This document shows, in pieces, positions 1 to 12,254 of a stretch of 64,000 nt of DNA. The DNA is from Alviniconcha marisindica (taxonomy: Eukaryota; Mollusca; Gastropoda; Provannidae). A program made the translations under genes and the position numbers. Numbering within the stretch: the first letter of the stretch is position 1; each line of letters starts with the position of its first letter. The stretch is from positions 565,001 through 629,000 of the forward strand of contig JABMCL010002580.1 of the NCBI GenBank assembly GCA_018857735.1, read 5' to 3'. The notes below the pieces were generated by a model. The model was not told the DNA's origin. It ran no database searches and saw nothing but the letters and a program-made list of their open reading frames with translations.

Positions 1-263
1 GGGAAGAAAACGCAGTCTCCACTTGGCAATCGTGACCGTGTTCCGTGCCGAGAACAACGAGCAAAGATTTTTTCCCAACGGATAAACGGTCTTTGATACG
101 AGTGATAATAAAGGTGTGGTGCTTGCGTTGATTTCCGCCCATTCCGTACATATGAAAAGGCCGACTTCTTTACGCAAAGGCCCCGTCCCTAATAAGCCTT
201 GTAGTTTCTGTGGACGTTAAGCACCATGTTTACGTTTTTTACGCAAAGACATAGTTCAGGAGC
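1..263. other. Left edge, no gene seen
   Basis: This is unique CpG-containing sequence with a SINE-type tail at about 186-240 (tccctaataagcc, ctgtggacgttaagcaccat). No exon is supported. Confidence 0.6.
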
Positions 264-3110
264 TGTGTGAGAGTCGAGGTGGCCGTCCAGGGCTGTCCGT
301 CCTAACGAGCCTTCTGGTTTCCGTGGACGTAAAGCTACATTGAACCATGCTTCGGCATTAGGTAGGTAGGTGGGTAGTGTTGCTTAATGTCCTCAGATGT
401 CAGTTGACATATTAGGGACAAGCTGAGACCAATGCCGAAGCACGGTTCAATATAGCTTTACGTCCACGGAAACCAGGAGGCTCGTTAGGACGGACAGCCC
501 AGGACGGCCACCCACTCTCACACAGCTCCTGAACTATGAGGATTCGGCATTGGTCCCAGCTTGTCCCTAATATGTCAACCGACATCCGAGGACATTAAGC
601 AACACTACCCACCTACCTACCTAATGCCGAAGCATGGTTCAATATAGCTTTACGTCCACGGAAACCAGAAGGCTCGTTAGGACGGACAGCCCAGGACGGC
701 CACCTCGACTCTCACACAGCTCCTGAACTATGAGGATTCGGCATTGGTCCCAGCTTGTCCCTAATATGTCAACCGACATCCGAGGACATTAAGCAACACT
801 ACCCACCTACCTACCTAATGCCGAAGCATGGTTCAATATAGCTTTACGTCCACGGAAACCAGAAGGCTCGTTAGGACGGAAGCCCAGGACGGCCACCTCG
901 ACTCCTACACACAGCTCCTGAACTTGAGGATTCGGCATTGGTCCCAGCTTTTCCCTAATTGTCAACCGACATCCGAGGACATTAAGCAACACTACCCACC
1001 TACCTACCTAATGCCGAAGCATGGTTCAATATAGCTTTACGTCCACGGAAACCAGAAGGCTCGTTAGGACGGACAGCCCAGGACGCCACCTCGACTCTCA
1101 CACAGCTCCTGAACTATGAGGATTCGGCATTGGTCCAGCTTGTCCCTAATATGTCAACCGACATCCGAGGACATTAAGCAACACTACCAGGCTATACCTA
1201 ATGCCGAAGCATGGTTCAATATAGCTTTACGTCCACGGAAACCCGAAGGCTCGTTAGGACGGACAGCCCAGGACGGCCACCTCGACTCTCACACAGCTCC
1301 TGAACTATGAGATCGGCATTGGTCCCAGCTTGTCCCTAATATGTCAGCCGACATCCGAGGACATTAAGCAACACTACCCACCTACCTACCTAATGCCGAA
1401 GCATGGTTCAATATAGCTTTACGTCCACGGAAACCAGAAGGCTCGTTAGGACGGACAGCCCAGGACGGCCACCTCGACTCTCACACAGCTCCTGAACTAT
1501 GAGGATTCGGATGGCCAGTTGTCCCTAAATGTCAACCGACATCCGAGGACATAAGCAACACTAACTGTGACTAATGCCGAAGCATGGTTCAATATAGCTT
1601 TACGTCCACGGAAACCAGAAGGCTCGTTAGGACGGACAGCCCAGGACGGCCACCTCGACTCTCACACAGCTCCTGAACTATGAGGATTCGGCATTGGTCC
1701 CAGCTTGTCCCTAATATGTCAACCGACATCCGAGGACATTAAGCAACACTACCCACCTACCTACCTAATGCCGAAGCATGGTTCAATATAGCTTTACGTC
1801 CACGGAAACCAGAAGGCTCGTTAGGACGGACAGCCCAGGACGGCCACCTCGACTCTCACACAGCTCTGAACTATGAGGATTCGGCATTGGTCCCAGCTTG
1901 TCCCTAATATGTCAACCGACATCCGAGGACATTAAGCAACACTACCCACCTACCTACCTAATGCCGAAGCATGGTTCAATATAGCTTTACGTCCACGGAA
2001 ACCAGAAGGCTCGTTAGGACGGACAGCCCAGGACGGCCACCTCGACTCTCACACAGCTCCTGAACTATGAGGATTCGGCATTGGTCCCAGCTTGTCCCTA
2101 ATATGTCAGCCGACATCCGAGGACATTAAGCAACACTACCCACCTACCTACCTAATGCCGAAGCATGGTTCAATATAGCTTACGTCCACGGAAACCAGAA
2201 GGCTCGTTAGGACGGACAGCCCAGGACGGCCACCTCGACTCTCACACAGCTCCTGAACTATGAGGATTCGGCATTGGTCCCAGCTTGTCCCTAATATGTC
2301 AACCGACATCCAGGACATTAAGCAACACTACCACCTACCTACCTAATGCCGAAGCATGGTTCAATATAGCTTACGTCCACGGAAACCAGGAGGCTCGTTA
2401 GGACGGACAGCCCAGGACGGCCACCCCGACTCTCACCACAGCTCCTGAACTATGAGGATTCGGCATTGGTCTCCAGCTTGTCCCTAATATGTCAACCGAC
2501 ATCCGAGGACATTAAGCAAAACACACTACCTACCTACATGCCGAAGCATGGTTCAATATAGCTTTACGTCCACGGAAACCAGAGGCTCGTTAGGACGGAC
2601 AGCCCAGGACGGCCACCTTCGACTCACACAGCTCCTGAACTATGAGGATTCGGCATTGGTCCCAGCTTGTCCCTAATATGTCAACCGACATCCGAGGACA
2701 TTAAGCAACACTACCCACCTACCTACCTAATGCCGAAGCATGGTTCAATATAGCTTTACGTCCACGGAAACCAGGAGGCTCGTTAGGACGGACAGCCCAG
2801 GACGCCACCCCGAGTCTCACACAGCTCCTCGAACCATGAGGATTCGGCATTGGTCCCAGCTTGTCCCTAATATGTCAACCGACATCCGAGGACATTAAGC
2901 AACACTCCACCTACCTACCTAATGCCGAAGCATGGTTCAATATAGCTTTACGTCCACGGAAACCAGGAGGCTCGTTAGGACGGACAGCCAGGACGGCCAC
3001 CCCGACTCTCAACACAGCTCCTGAACTATGAGGATTCGGCATTGGTCCCAGCTTGTCCCTAATATGTCAACCGACATCCGAGGACATTAAGCAACACTAC
3101 CTACCTGCGC
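264..3110. repeat. 193-bp satellite array with an inversion at its left end
   Basis: The marker aatgccgaagca recurs about every 193 bp from 430 to 2,931, giving about 14 units. Units contain gctttacgtccacggaaacc, tcgttaggacggacagccca, cacacagctcctgaactatg and ttcggcattggtcccagctt. Bases 264-435 run in the opposite orientation, so a large inverted junction lies near 430. Inside a unit, gcttaatgtcctcagatgtc and its reverse complement both occur, pointing to a fold-back founder element. The core also matches the reversed SINE tail. Confidence 0.95.
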
Positions 3111-3125
3111 CAAGACGTCCCCGTC

Positions 3126-3172
3126 CCTAATGAGCCTACGGTTTCTGTGGACGTAAAGCAACACTCAACCAA
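3126..3172. repeat. SINE-type tail fragment
   Basis: It reads tccctaatgagcctacggtt then tctgtggacgtaaagcaaca, the same tail as in the SINEs at 4,340 and 61,256. Confidence 0.7.
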
Positions 3173-4339
3173 CCAACGCAAAGGCGGTCAACTCAGCTTG
3201 TGTCTCTAAACGTGACTGAGATACCGGTCGTTTTATGGGGGGGGCTGTATGCACTTTGTTCATTTGTGTTGACTTCTCTCCGCACCAGGCATGGGAATTG
3301 TCCGCGAAAAAGCCAAAATTCCGCGGCAATGAAACTGATTCCGCGGAGAGAAAAAATGTGTCCGCGGGGAAAAGAAATCGGGAGTACAAAAGAAGAAAAA
3401 AGAAGAAGAAGAAGCACCGGTTTTAGTTCCTATTAACAGTAGTAAGTACATGTTTTGTAAACGCGGTGTTTTTGTCCATGAAACCTTATTGTTAAAGATC
3501 GGATATTTGGTCACAGTTGGAACATCCACACAGACGCTGACACCCAGCTCACAGCAAATACTACTACCACTGCTACGATTACTTATGATAATAATTATAT
3601 GATATGGGCAATCTATAAAGTGCTTTCGGCAACTCGAAGTGCTTTACAACTTACGCAAAGTATGGAACACAGAAAGATCGAATTACACCGGTGGGGGGGG
3701 GGGGGATTAATGTCAGAAGTATACAGTAAGCTTTGTAAAATACACATGCACGCAGGCACGCACACAGGCACACTTCCATGCGCGCATGAAGACACGTACG
3801 CATGTCGTCTTTTTAATTTATTTATTCAACCGAATTACCTGCTTAGTTTTAACAAACAAACAAACAAGCGACAGTGAGTCGGTGTTTGATCTTATTGTAA
3901 TAGAGGCATTATATGTATGTAATAATTCACAAAGAATGTCATTAATCGGAGGTGTGTAATTGGAATAATTTGAAAGGATTGAAAATAGCTTCATACCTAG
4001 CAGCTGCTTGTTGAAACTTTTTCTTTCCGTGATTGTACTTACATATAGATGGCGTGGAGTATTTTAAATGTACGGTGAACCATAGCTGTGATCACATCAA
4101 CTTCCGTCGGATAACCAAAATCACAGCAGAGCCGTTTCTACTCAAATGTGTAGTTCAACGTGACCACGGACGCTGTTGTTAGCAGATTCTTCGAAACACC
4201 GAGGTTTGAGCGGACAGAATCATGGTCATCACTGTCGCCCTGTCTTGTTGTGCCTTTTCTCCCTGTTTAACCTTTTCACTGCTATGATGTCAGTTGAAAA
4301 CAAGCGCTAAAAGCGCAGATTTCAAATCCTTAGACCCGT
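3173..4339. other. No gene seen
   Basis: Mostly unique sequence with an AG-rich stretch (3,375-3,425), a short poly-G run near 3,692 and a possible dispersed-repeat fragment at 3,600-3,660 (aagtgctttcggcaa). Short open frames have no supporting features. Confidence 0.6.
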
Positions 4340-4667
4340 GAGCCGGTTTGGCCTAGCGGTAAGGCGTTAGGCTGGTTAAGCGGAAGGACCTCGGTTCGAT
4401 ACCGCTTCGGCTCTCCTTTTTCTTCAAAAAGGTTGTGGTTTGTGGACACTGTCCTGTGACTTTGTCCATCAGTTCCTACTGAAACATTAAAATGGTTCTC
4501 ATCGCTGCCCATCTTAATGCAGGAATCATTCTGGTGGTGACAGTGTAGCGATAGGTATATAATCTCCCTCTTCCCCCACCTCCATACCCCATCGCCCCCC
4601 CTTCTCCCCGTCCCTAATAGGCCTTATGGTTTCTGTGGACGTTAAGCACCATGTTTACTTACTTACT
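4340..4667 (+). mobile_element. tRNA-derived SINE (best copy)
   Basis: The head, 4,340-4,414, resembles a tRNA: A-box-like tggcctagcggtaaggcg, B-box cggttcgatacc, and a gagccg/cggctc terminal stem. The body contains aaacattaaaatggttctc and cccatcttaatgcagg; the tail is tctgtggacgttaagcacca then tttacttactta. It is not a functional tRNA gene, because the loops are irregular and it continues into a conserved body. Confidence 0.88.
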
Positions 4668-5475
4668 GTCCTTAGACTATTTTTGTTTTCTTTTTCGCAT
4701 TAACACGTAAATGGATTTTCATAAAACGCACAGTATTGAAAAGATCCAAACACAAAAAGGTTCGAACGAACGCTTATTTATTTTGACACGGACACACAGT
4801 ATGCACATTTTCGGGGAAATCCCCTTTGTCAAGCCACAAAACGACACTTAAACAACAGATAAACGGTTAAAAACGATGAAAAATGAGAGAGAGGAAAACT
4901 TATCTTGTTTTGGCTTGTGTTTTTGTTGCTTGTTCAGTCTTGTTCAGATTTGTGCACAAAATATTGAAATTAGATTTGTTATAGGACCAGAAAATACACT
5001 GTTCGCAGGCGTGTGCGCGCACCCTTCAGCCAGGAAACTTCACGGGCTGGGGCAGTGAAGGGGTTAACACCAGTTTCAGTATGTGGTGCCGGTGAGGTCA
5101 CCAATCTTGTCTTGTCTTACTGTGTAATAACGTTTTCAGAGTGTGCGGTACTGACGTGGTCGTTTCTCTTGTCTTCTCTTCGGTGGTACTGACGTCATCT
5201 TTCTCATCTTGTCTCGCCTTCCTGTTCAACGTCAGCTTCACTAAGTGTAGTAGTGACGACGTCATCTCTGTTGTCTCCGCGTGCTGTCTCTGTTTGTTTT
5301 ACGTTTGTTTCGCTATGTGCGGTAGTGATGAGGTCAGCAGTGTGGTCAGTTTCACTTAACAGCAGTAAGATCAGTATTAGTAGTAGGACTGTGTGGTATT
5401 GGCGAGGTCGCCACCCTCGTCTCGCGCTAAACCGGCGTTTGGTTTGTCCAGTGACGCCTTGTGTCCGTCCAGCCG
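4668..5475. other. No gene seen
   Basis: This is unique sequence. A stretch at 5,140-5,400 repeats tgtgcggtactgacg/tgcggtagtgatg and includes a TGACGTCA at 5,190, but no promoter can be argued. Confidence 0.55.
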
Positions 5476-5477
5476 AC

Positions 5478-5760
5478 ACCAAAAATATTCTGTACCGAAA
5501 TAATAAGATATTCCATACAGAATAACGACCTATGGCCGACATCAAAGAGATTCTTTACCGAAATGATAAGATATTCTATAGAGTGTAACGACCTATGGCC
5601 GACACCAAAGATATTCTGTACCGAAATAATAAGATTCTATATAGAATAACGACCTATGGCCGAGACCAAAGAAATTCTATACCGAAATAATAAGATATTC
5701 TGTACATAATAACGACCTATGGCCGACACCAAAGAAATAATATGATATTCTATACCGAAT
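5478..5760. repeat. ~64-bp minisatellite, four to five copies
   Basis: Units contain accgaaataataagatattc and gaataacgacctatggccga, caccaaag. Confidence 0.93.
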
Positions 5761-5763
5761 AAC

Positions 5764-5829
5764 AACCCCCCCCCCCCCACACACACACAAATAACGATTA
5801 CAACACACAACACACACACACACACACAC

Positions 5830-5925
<96 letters not shown>
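5764..5925. repeat. Poly-C and (CA)n microsatellite
   Basis: A 15-base C run is followed by about 140 bp of CA with small interruptions. Confidence 0.97.
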
Positions 5926-6119
5926 GAAAAGAAAACATGAGGACAGATATCAGTTATTTGAATCAAGCGGGCTTTTTGGATCGAGCGTGACAGCAGCAGG
6001 ATCATTCCACAGGCCCCAAGTTGTCGTCAGAATACGCGTCATATTCGCCCACGCCCTTCTCATCCCCCCCCCCCCCCCCACACCCACACACACACTCAGT
6101 ACAAAGACTACAAAACACT

Positions 6120-6330
6120 ACGTCGGCCACAAGTTGGCAAAGACTGTTATATATAATTATTAGTCTGCCATAAAGTTGGCAAAGACAGATATATATATAA
6201 TTAGTCTTTGCAGTGAGCTCCTCGGCCAGTTACGAAGGGCGGTAAATCTCCGTGCCCGTCCACGCGTTGGGGTATGGATTGCGCTGTCTTGCCGTAGAAT
6301 ATCCTCGTAGACACTAACCTTACGAAGCAC
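6120..6330. repeat. Dispersed repeat, partner of 25,110-25,345
   Basis: It has attagtctttgcagtgagc, cggccagttacgaagggcgg and gtatggattgcgctgtcttg, each with a counterpart in the second copy. CpGs are kept here and mostly replaced by TG/CA in the intronic copy. Confidence 0.65.
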
Positions 6331-7425
6331 ACCTAGTCGATGACAGACCCGACAGCCACCTTGTGTCGTCACCCAGGGACCGAGTGTGTACTGTCCGTAA
6401 GTGGGGAGTGTATGGGGAAAGGGGGGGGGGGGAGGCGAGGAGGAGGGAGCAGTCCTGTGCTGTGAGTATGAGCCGGGTAATCAAACACTGGACCTGTACA
6501 TGTGTATGTTTGCTCCCCTTCAGCATGAAGCGTGCCGAGTTCAGGGTCTTCGTTTAACTTCCCGCAGAGCGGGTTCCAGGGACTGATCAGTGCCCTGTCT
6601 GTGTGTGCCGAAGGACACGCGGGGTTTTGCTCGGTCGGCGTGGGGGGTGGGGGGTGGGGGTGCATTTTAAGACGTAAAGTACAGATCGGTTCCTGATACC
6701 TGAAACTCAGTGAGCCGCGAAGGTCAAGTCAGGACAAAGACGCAGCTCCTCAAGTGGGAAACTCTCAGAGTCTCTGTTTGGCCTATGCCACACGCCTTTA
6801 CTGTTTGTGGACACGGACCCACGTTGATTAGTCCGTTCCTGGAGACTGGGGGGGGCGAAATACTGACCAGGTACTGCTTGTAGACATGGGCTTGGCTTGA
6901 ATTGATTAGTCTGTGGTTGGGGGGACTGGGAGAGCGGCATGGCAGGGTGTGTTTGTGTCGGGGGGGGGGGGGGGGGGGGACCCAAAAGGTGGACTGTTTG
7001 TTGCCCAGAAACCACTATTGATAGATTTTGTTCGAGCTTTGATTCTCCATGAATGTGTTTGGAGTCTGCTTGCACGGAATCTGGCCTGTTCAGTGCGGAT
7101 ACTGGGACAAAGCAGATCGTGCTTAAATAGAAGGATCGGCGGACGAACGGGCTTCAAGACGAACGACTCGTTTTTCCAGCACCACGAACCATTGGCACTG
7201 ATATAACTCACCGTGTTCTCGCCAAAAGTTGAAGCTGGGTGATACCGCCACGCCTTTTGTTACACCCCACCCCCTTCACCCGCCTCCCCCCTCTTCTTGC
7301 GCCAGTATTGATTTGTACAGCAGGTGGGTTTTTCAAGTCATGTTAGAGCTGTGCTTACACATCTTTACGTGTAAGCAGGTGTTTAATTAGTGGCAATTGA
7401 AGCGGGTCACTTCGCTGGCCTTAAT
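6331..7425. other. No gene seen; G-rich runs
   Basis: This CpG-containing sequence has G runs at about 6,420-6,432 and 6,961-6,979. Open frames on both strands lack splice sites or recognisable motifs. Confidence 0.55.

Positions 7426-7426
<1 letters not shown>

Positions 7427-7487
<61 letters not shown>
7427..7487. repeat. (TG)n microsatellite
   Basis: This is about 60 bp of TG. Confidence 0.97.
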
Positions 7488-7494
7488 GGATACC

Positions 7495-7600
7495 ATTTCA
7501 ACAAACAAGGGATTTGATTAGCGCTCGAAAGACGTCACACAAACATAACAACAAAGAATCCGAGTCGCATACGGTAGCTCTCACCTGGCAGATACCATTT
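7495..7600. mobile_element. Fold-back element, single arm
   Basis: It reads acaaacaagggatttgatta, gcgctcgaaagacgtcac and acaacaaagaatccgagtcgc, then gtagctctcacctggcag. It corresponds to one arm plus loop of the element at 8,757-8,978; the other arm is missing. Confidence 0.65.
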
Positions 7601-7917
7601 CAGCTCTGCTTGCTGCCTTATAGTGCTTAGAAGAATGATTGAAAGTCCGGTTTCGCGGTTAGTGTTTTGTTCGAGTGTGTTCAGTTGACATCAATTTTTT
7701 GAAGTTCGCTCACGTGGGTGCTACGGTCCAGCTTTTCGTTACGCGAAGACTGTGCTCGTGTCAGAGCTGGCCAAAAGAAACGGAGCCCCAGGCCAGGCAA
7801 GAGAAGCTTGGGGATCCGATGGATCGCAGCGGCACTGACAAAAAGACTGAAGACTTCGCCCTCAGGACTGGGCTGACGACCTGAGCAGGGCCTGGGGACG
7901 CAGAAGAATTCTTTCCG

Positions 7918-8030
7918 ATGATGATGATGTGGGGCTTCATGTCCTCGGATGTCGGGTTGACAAGAATTCTTTCCGTTTTAATTTAAGTCGCCCTGATATA
8001 ACCGCACTGGTTGACTGGGCGTAAAACTGT
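7918..8030. repeat. Satellite-related fragment and SINE tail
   Basis: Bases 7,935-7,962 (atgtcctcggatgtcgggtt) match the satellite arm. Bases 7,983-8,025 (ccctgatataaccgcactgg, ttgactgggcgtaaaac) match the second SINE tail type. Confidence 0.6.
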
Positions 8031-8039
8031 TTTAAGTAA

Positions 8040-8209
8040 TAATAATAATGTACATTTATCATGCGCTCATCAACGCCCTGAACGCTCACATAATACATAT
8101 TAACCTAAATATGATATATACACATGTAGAGCATAGTCCTACCAAAACAATGTACATAAAGTATCATTAAAAAAACACAACCCAAAACAAAAACGCACTA
8201 TAAACACGC

Positions 8210-8288
<79 letters not shown>

Positions 8289-8750
8289 GATGTAGCAGAA
8301 ACTGGATATTGATATTAGTTAGGATGGAAATTCTGTGAGAAGAGGAAGGTTTTCAGTTTGGCCTTAAAATGTGACAGGCTTGAGCAGTGTCTGAGGTCTT
8401 GTGGGAGTGAATTCCAAATGTGGGGTCCAAAGCAAGAGAAGGCGCGAAAGCCATGAGTCTTGCGTTTGTATTGTTGGATTTCCAGCATGCGGGTGTCAGA
8501 AGAAGAGCATAGTGTACGAGACAGAGTGTAGACATGCAGCAGTTCAGAGAGGTAAGCAGGACCAGAACCACTTATAGCACTGAAACACCTACAAGCGACT
8601 TTATACTTAATACGCTCTGAAATGGGAAGCCAGTGCAGTTTTTCAAGGAGAGGTGTTAAGTGGTGGTGATGGGTGCCAAGAGAACAAGTCTTGCAGCAAA
8701 GTTCTGGCGCAAGGTAGGCGTAATCTGAAACAACTAGACCCAGAGCGCTC
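8040..8750. repeat. Interspersed repeat interrupted by (CA)n
   Basis: The opening aataataatgtacatttatc, gcgctcatcaacgccctg is typical of dispersed repeats in animal genomes. After the CA tract at 8,209-8,286 comes a longer conserved-looking body (gaggaaggttttcagtttgg, gtgggagtgaattccaaatg). The class is unknown; I recognise the general pattern but cannot name it. Confidence 0.45.
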
Positions 8751-8756
8751 GTGCAG

Positions 8757-8978
8757 AATCAACACACAAGGGAGTTAATTGCGCTTAAGAGGCGTCACTC
8801 ACACAACACAACGACAAAGACCTGAGTCGCCTATGCACCTCTGGTGGAGTTTCATGTACCTTGTATTTACTCGCATGCCAGGTGAGAGTTACCGTAGGCG
8901 ACTCAGGTCCTTGTCGTTGTGTTTGTGTGACGTCTTCTGAGCGCTGATTAACTCCCTTGTGTGTTGATTCTTTAAGTA
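8757..8978. mobile_element. Fold-back (MITE-like) element, complete copy
   Basis: Inverted arms of about 80 bp: the left begins aatcaacacacaagggagtt and the right ends aactcccttgtgtgttgatt. The inner arms are gacaaagacctgagtcgcc and ggcgactcaggtccttgtcg. The loop has gcatgccaggtgagagttac. No transposase is present. Confidence 0.85.
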
Positions 8979-9388
8979 GGCGAGCTAAAGTGTTTAAGGA
9001 TGAAAATAACTTGAGTGACAAATGAACGTTCACAACGAGCCACAAGAAATAATTATGTCAACAACAAAACAAACAAACAAACAAAACACAAAAGAAGAAG
9101 AAGAAAAAAGAAGAAATAATGATGTCGTGAGGTGTTGCAAAAGTCGTTAATTTTCGGCCGTACCAAGAACTGTATGCACATTTATGTACCGATCAGTACA
9201 GTCGGCCTTTTGGGCGCATGCTTTTTATTTAAAAAAATGTTTAGTGATGTGTGGTCACTTTGGTCGACCTCGTCTTGCTCTCCCGGATCTTTATTTTCCT
9301 TTTTCAAAGGTTATTATTTCCATTTCTACACATGTTCTTAAATGTTTTGATTTTTAGACAGATGAATACGACAGCACCCGTTTGGCGT

Positions 9389-9390
<2 letters not shown>

Positions 9391-9462
<72 letters not shown>

Positions 9463-9470
9463 CGTGTGAC
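9391..9470. repeat. (TG)n microsatellite
   Basis: This is about 75 bp of TG, ending gcgtgcgtgtg. Confidence 0.97.
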
Positions 9471-9970
9471 AAACCCGTTGTGTTTTGCTGTTGAAGGATA
9501 AAACTTACCCAAATTAAAAACAACAACAACAAAAAACGATGAAGGTGAAAATGAAGTTATTGCGGTGTGCACAGTTTTTGTTAATGTCGTTTGAAGAAGA
9601 TAATCTCCTTTCTGAGAGACACCGTGGAACACATAATTATGGGCTTTTCCGAGCGCATAGATACCACCTTGAACTGAACTGAGGCTAACATCGAGACAAC
9701 AAATAAACAGATAAACTCAGCCTGCAAACCAAGGACCCACAAAACAACAACAACAACAACAAAGAAACGAAGGGGAGGACCGTGAATATTTTTTAATTAT
9801 ATTTTTTAATCGGCGTTGATAAAAACGTGGAATTTCCGAAGCTTTACATTTGCTGGGCAGTAACGAGGCCCGTTCCCAACCAGAGAGTGTCCAGCTTTAA
9901 TGTCTGCGTCCAACATTTGAATTTGGGAAGTGTTGCACGCGTAATGTAGACGCGGGCTTCTTCTTCTTCT
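9471..9970. other. No gene seen
   Basis: AT-rich sequence with several (CAA)n tracts; no exon or named repeat is supported. Confidence 0.55.
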
Positions 9971-9974
9971 TCAG

Positions 9975-10082
9975 GTGATGCTTAATGTCCTCGGATGTCG
10001 CGTTGACATGTTAGGGGCAATCTGAGACCAATGCTTGAGCGACCGACGACCATGTTGCTTTACGTCCACAGAAGCGAGGTTG
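9975..10082. repeat. Satellite-related single copy
   Basis: It has gatgcttaatgtcctcggat, gttgacatgttaggggcaa and gctttacgtccacagaag. Confidence 0.8.
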
Positions 10083-10086
10083 CTTA

Positions 10087-10132
10087 TGGGGGAGGGGGGG
10101 GGGGTGGGGGGGGGGGGGGGGGGGGGGGGGGG
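10087..10132. repeat. Poly-G run
   Basis: About 46 bases are nearly all G, broken by a few A/T. It could form G-quadruplexes, and such runs are prone to sequencing error. Confidence 0.95.
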
Positions 10133-10450
10133 TTGGACGAAAGAGTGAAGGGTCGACCGCGGATACCGCCCGAAAAAGACCGGAGAGACCGTGGACCGCC
10201 GCCAGAACAATGGATGTGTTAAGGCGGTGTCCCCTCGCCATTGCGCAGCGACTAGTGCACCGCGCTGTTCAACCGCTGGGCAGAGTCACAAAGACAGTGT
10301 CCGTTGCACAGCTGCTGAGGAACAACCCGAAGCGAAAGAAGTCCAACTTTCGCAGCCCAGCTCCACCTCCCTGCTCACGATCTCTTCTGGGCTAACTTGA
10401 GGGTCCAGCTCCACCTCCCTTCTCTTGATCTCGCCTGGAACCCGTTTGTA
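10133..10450 (+). other. CpG-rich stretch with a short open frame
   Basis: An ATG at 10,210 opens a 61-codon frame starting MDVLRRCPLAIAQRLVHRAV, rich in Arg and small hydrophobics, and ending in a stop at 10,395. The stretch is CpG-dense, so a promoter or first exon is possible, but no donor joins it in frame to exon 1 and no motif is recognised. Confidence 0.2.
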
Positions 10451-10454
10451 TGCG

Positions 10455-10562
10455 TGAGCATGGTTCAGTAGTGCTTTACGTCCACGGAAACCATAAGGCT
10501 CGGTAGGACGGACAGCCCAGGACGGCCACCTCCACTCTCACACAGCTCCTGAACTATGAGAC
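10455..10562. repeat. Satellite-related single copy
   Basis: It has gctttacgtccacggaaacc, ggacggacagcccaggacgg and cacacagctcctgaactatg. Confidence 0.9.
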
Positions 10563-11635
10563 GCGGACTTTCAGTGAACGTGTCCATGTGTGTCCATGCG
10601 ACGATGTGCTCCCCGCGGCTGGAACTAGCCAGAGGAGAACAGTTACAAAGCGTTTTTCACGTCTGCCTTACGAAAGCACGACTCTTCAGATAAGATGACC
10701 GGGACAGAGCGATGTGCTCGGACTCCGCTATGGGCAAGTCATGCCTTAGTGTCCTATCTCGGCGGGGGTCATCGTGACTAGCCTTGTCAAGCCACGGTAA
10801 CTGACCTGGAAGAGGAGGGGGTGGGGGGGAGGAGGGGTAATTTCTCTTGACTCAAAGTGAGTAGGCAGAGCCCGCTTGATTTAGTTGTATATATATATAT
10901 GCTAAATGTCCACAGAAGTTGGCGTGCAGCAGCTTGAAGACACCGCATAATGTATATATATATATATATATAACCCGGCATGTATTATGCGTGTATTCGT
11001 GCATATAATGTAGGAAAACAGTTGCACGCACAAAATCCTGATGAGCGGCGGAACGAAAAAGCAACATTGAGTGGAAAATGTCTTCTGGTTCTCAGTCGAC
11101 GGCCGACTCCGCTGTTCATGCTCCATGCTTCCCACAACGATGCACTTTGTATGAGTGATGATAACGGCTTGCTGGAAAGGGTCTGTCCCACCCTTGGCCT
11201 TGAACAGTGGGTCCCTTGTCTCTGGCACTGTGGCGCACGCTGATGGCAGAAAGTTGATCCACGTGGTGAAAAAGATGGTCACTGTTCAGCGAATGGAACA
11301 AGATTACACTGTAAGACACTGAGTCCACCGCCTTTCGCCTTTTATACCCCTTCCTTCCCTCAAGCCCGCCGCCCCGCCCCCTCCCCCGCCTTCTCCGCCC
11401 CCTTTGCTACTTTGCAGCAGCCACGAAGAAGTCAAGAAATTCTTTATTCCTTCAAAGGAAAATGTGGGTGCCACACATAAAAAACAAAGACTGTGTCTGT
11501 AAAAGACGAACACTTAAAAAGTACGCAACAACACGTAGTATCGCACACATCACAATATACAGTAAACACAAGCATATCCATCACTGTTTTCATCCTATCC
11601 CTTCACCACCACCACCACCACCCCCAACACACGCA
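10563..11635. other. No gene seen
   Basis: CpG-containing unique sequence with two short (TA)n tracts (10,889-10,900 and 10,953-10,972). Open frames on both strands overlap each other without support. Confidence 0.55.
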
Positions 11636-11639
11636 CGCG

Positions 11640-11706
<67 letters not shown>
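11636..11706. repeat. (CG)n/(CA)n microsatellite
   Basis: A short gcgcgcgcgc run is followed by CA. Confidence 0.96.
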
Positions 11707-11709
<3 letters not shown>

Positions 11710-11712
<3 letters not shown>

Positions 11713-12245
11713 CGTAGCCTTAGACGACACAATGAACCGGGACTGGTCTGCTAGTATAGTTTGAGTACAGCGTGCATCCAGTATCGCTGTATGTTAGCTG
11801 ACGATAATTGCTGCCATCAAGTCGCGGCTGGACAGTTCCGTAAACATCGGCAAGTATCGGTGAAAGGTTTGAAGGGGTGTTGATATCCAGTAATGGAACC
11901 CCGCTTGTTCGCCAGGTGATCCGGCTGGACCCGTTATCTGTCGTGGCGGTCTGTTCAAAGAATAAATACGTGCTTGCCCGCTTCTTCTGTCGCCTCCGAG
12001 TCGGCGGGCCGCTTTGTGGTACGTGTAACATATTTATGCCTGTTGATCTGAGGCCTTGTGAGGCTGTGCACAGAAACATTGTGCTTTTCCATGCGGTGAA
12101 GATAATTATCGGGACATGTGCCTCGCTCAAAGAACTGCGCGAAAGAGAAAAGACTGGTGAATGTGGGTAGGGTATCTTTCTGCGCCACACTGTATTCTGT
12201 TGTGACAGAATTTGAAGGTGGACAGCCTTCCAACGGGAATTCCAG
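11710..12245. other. Unique sequence, no gene called
   Basis: This is non-repetitive, CpG-containing sequence with overlapping open frames of 97 codons (+) and 178 codons (-). Neither shows a recognisable motif or splice context. Confidence 0.5.
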
Positions 12246-12254
12246 TGGAAGTAC

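Noticed and set aside
264..3110. CRISPR-like array
   Set aside because: Units are head-to-tail copies over their full ~193 bp with no unique spacers, in a eukaryotic context.
4340..4414. tRNA gene
   Set aside because: The A- and B-box-like sequences belong to the head of a SINE: two more copies have the same downstream body and tail, and the cloverleaf is irregular.
5140..5400. Promoter with CRE sites (TGACGTCA at 5,190)
   Set aside because: The motif lies in a locally repetitive tgcggtactgacg stretch and no transcript start or gene can be linked to it.
10210..10395. First exon of a gene (MDVLRRCPLAIAQ...)
   Set aside because: The frame is CpG-rich and plausible as a leader-like peptide, but it has its own stop, no donor in frame and no recognisable family; kept only as a low-confidence note.
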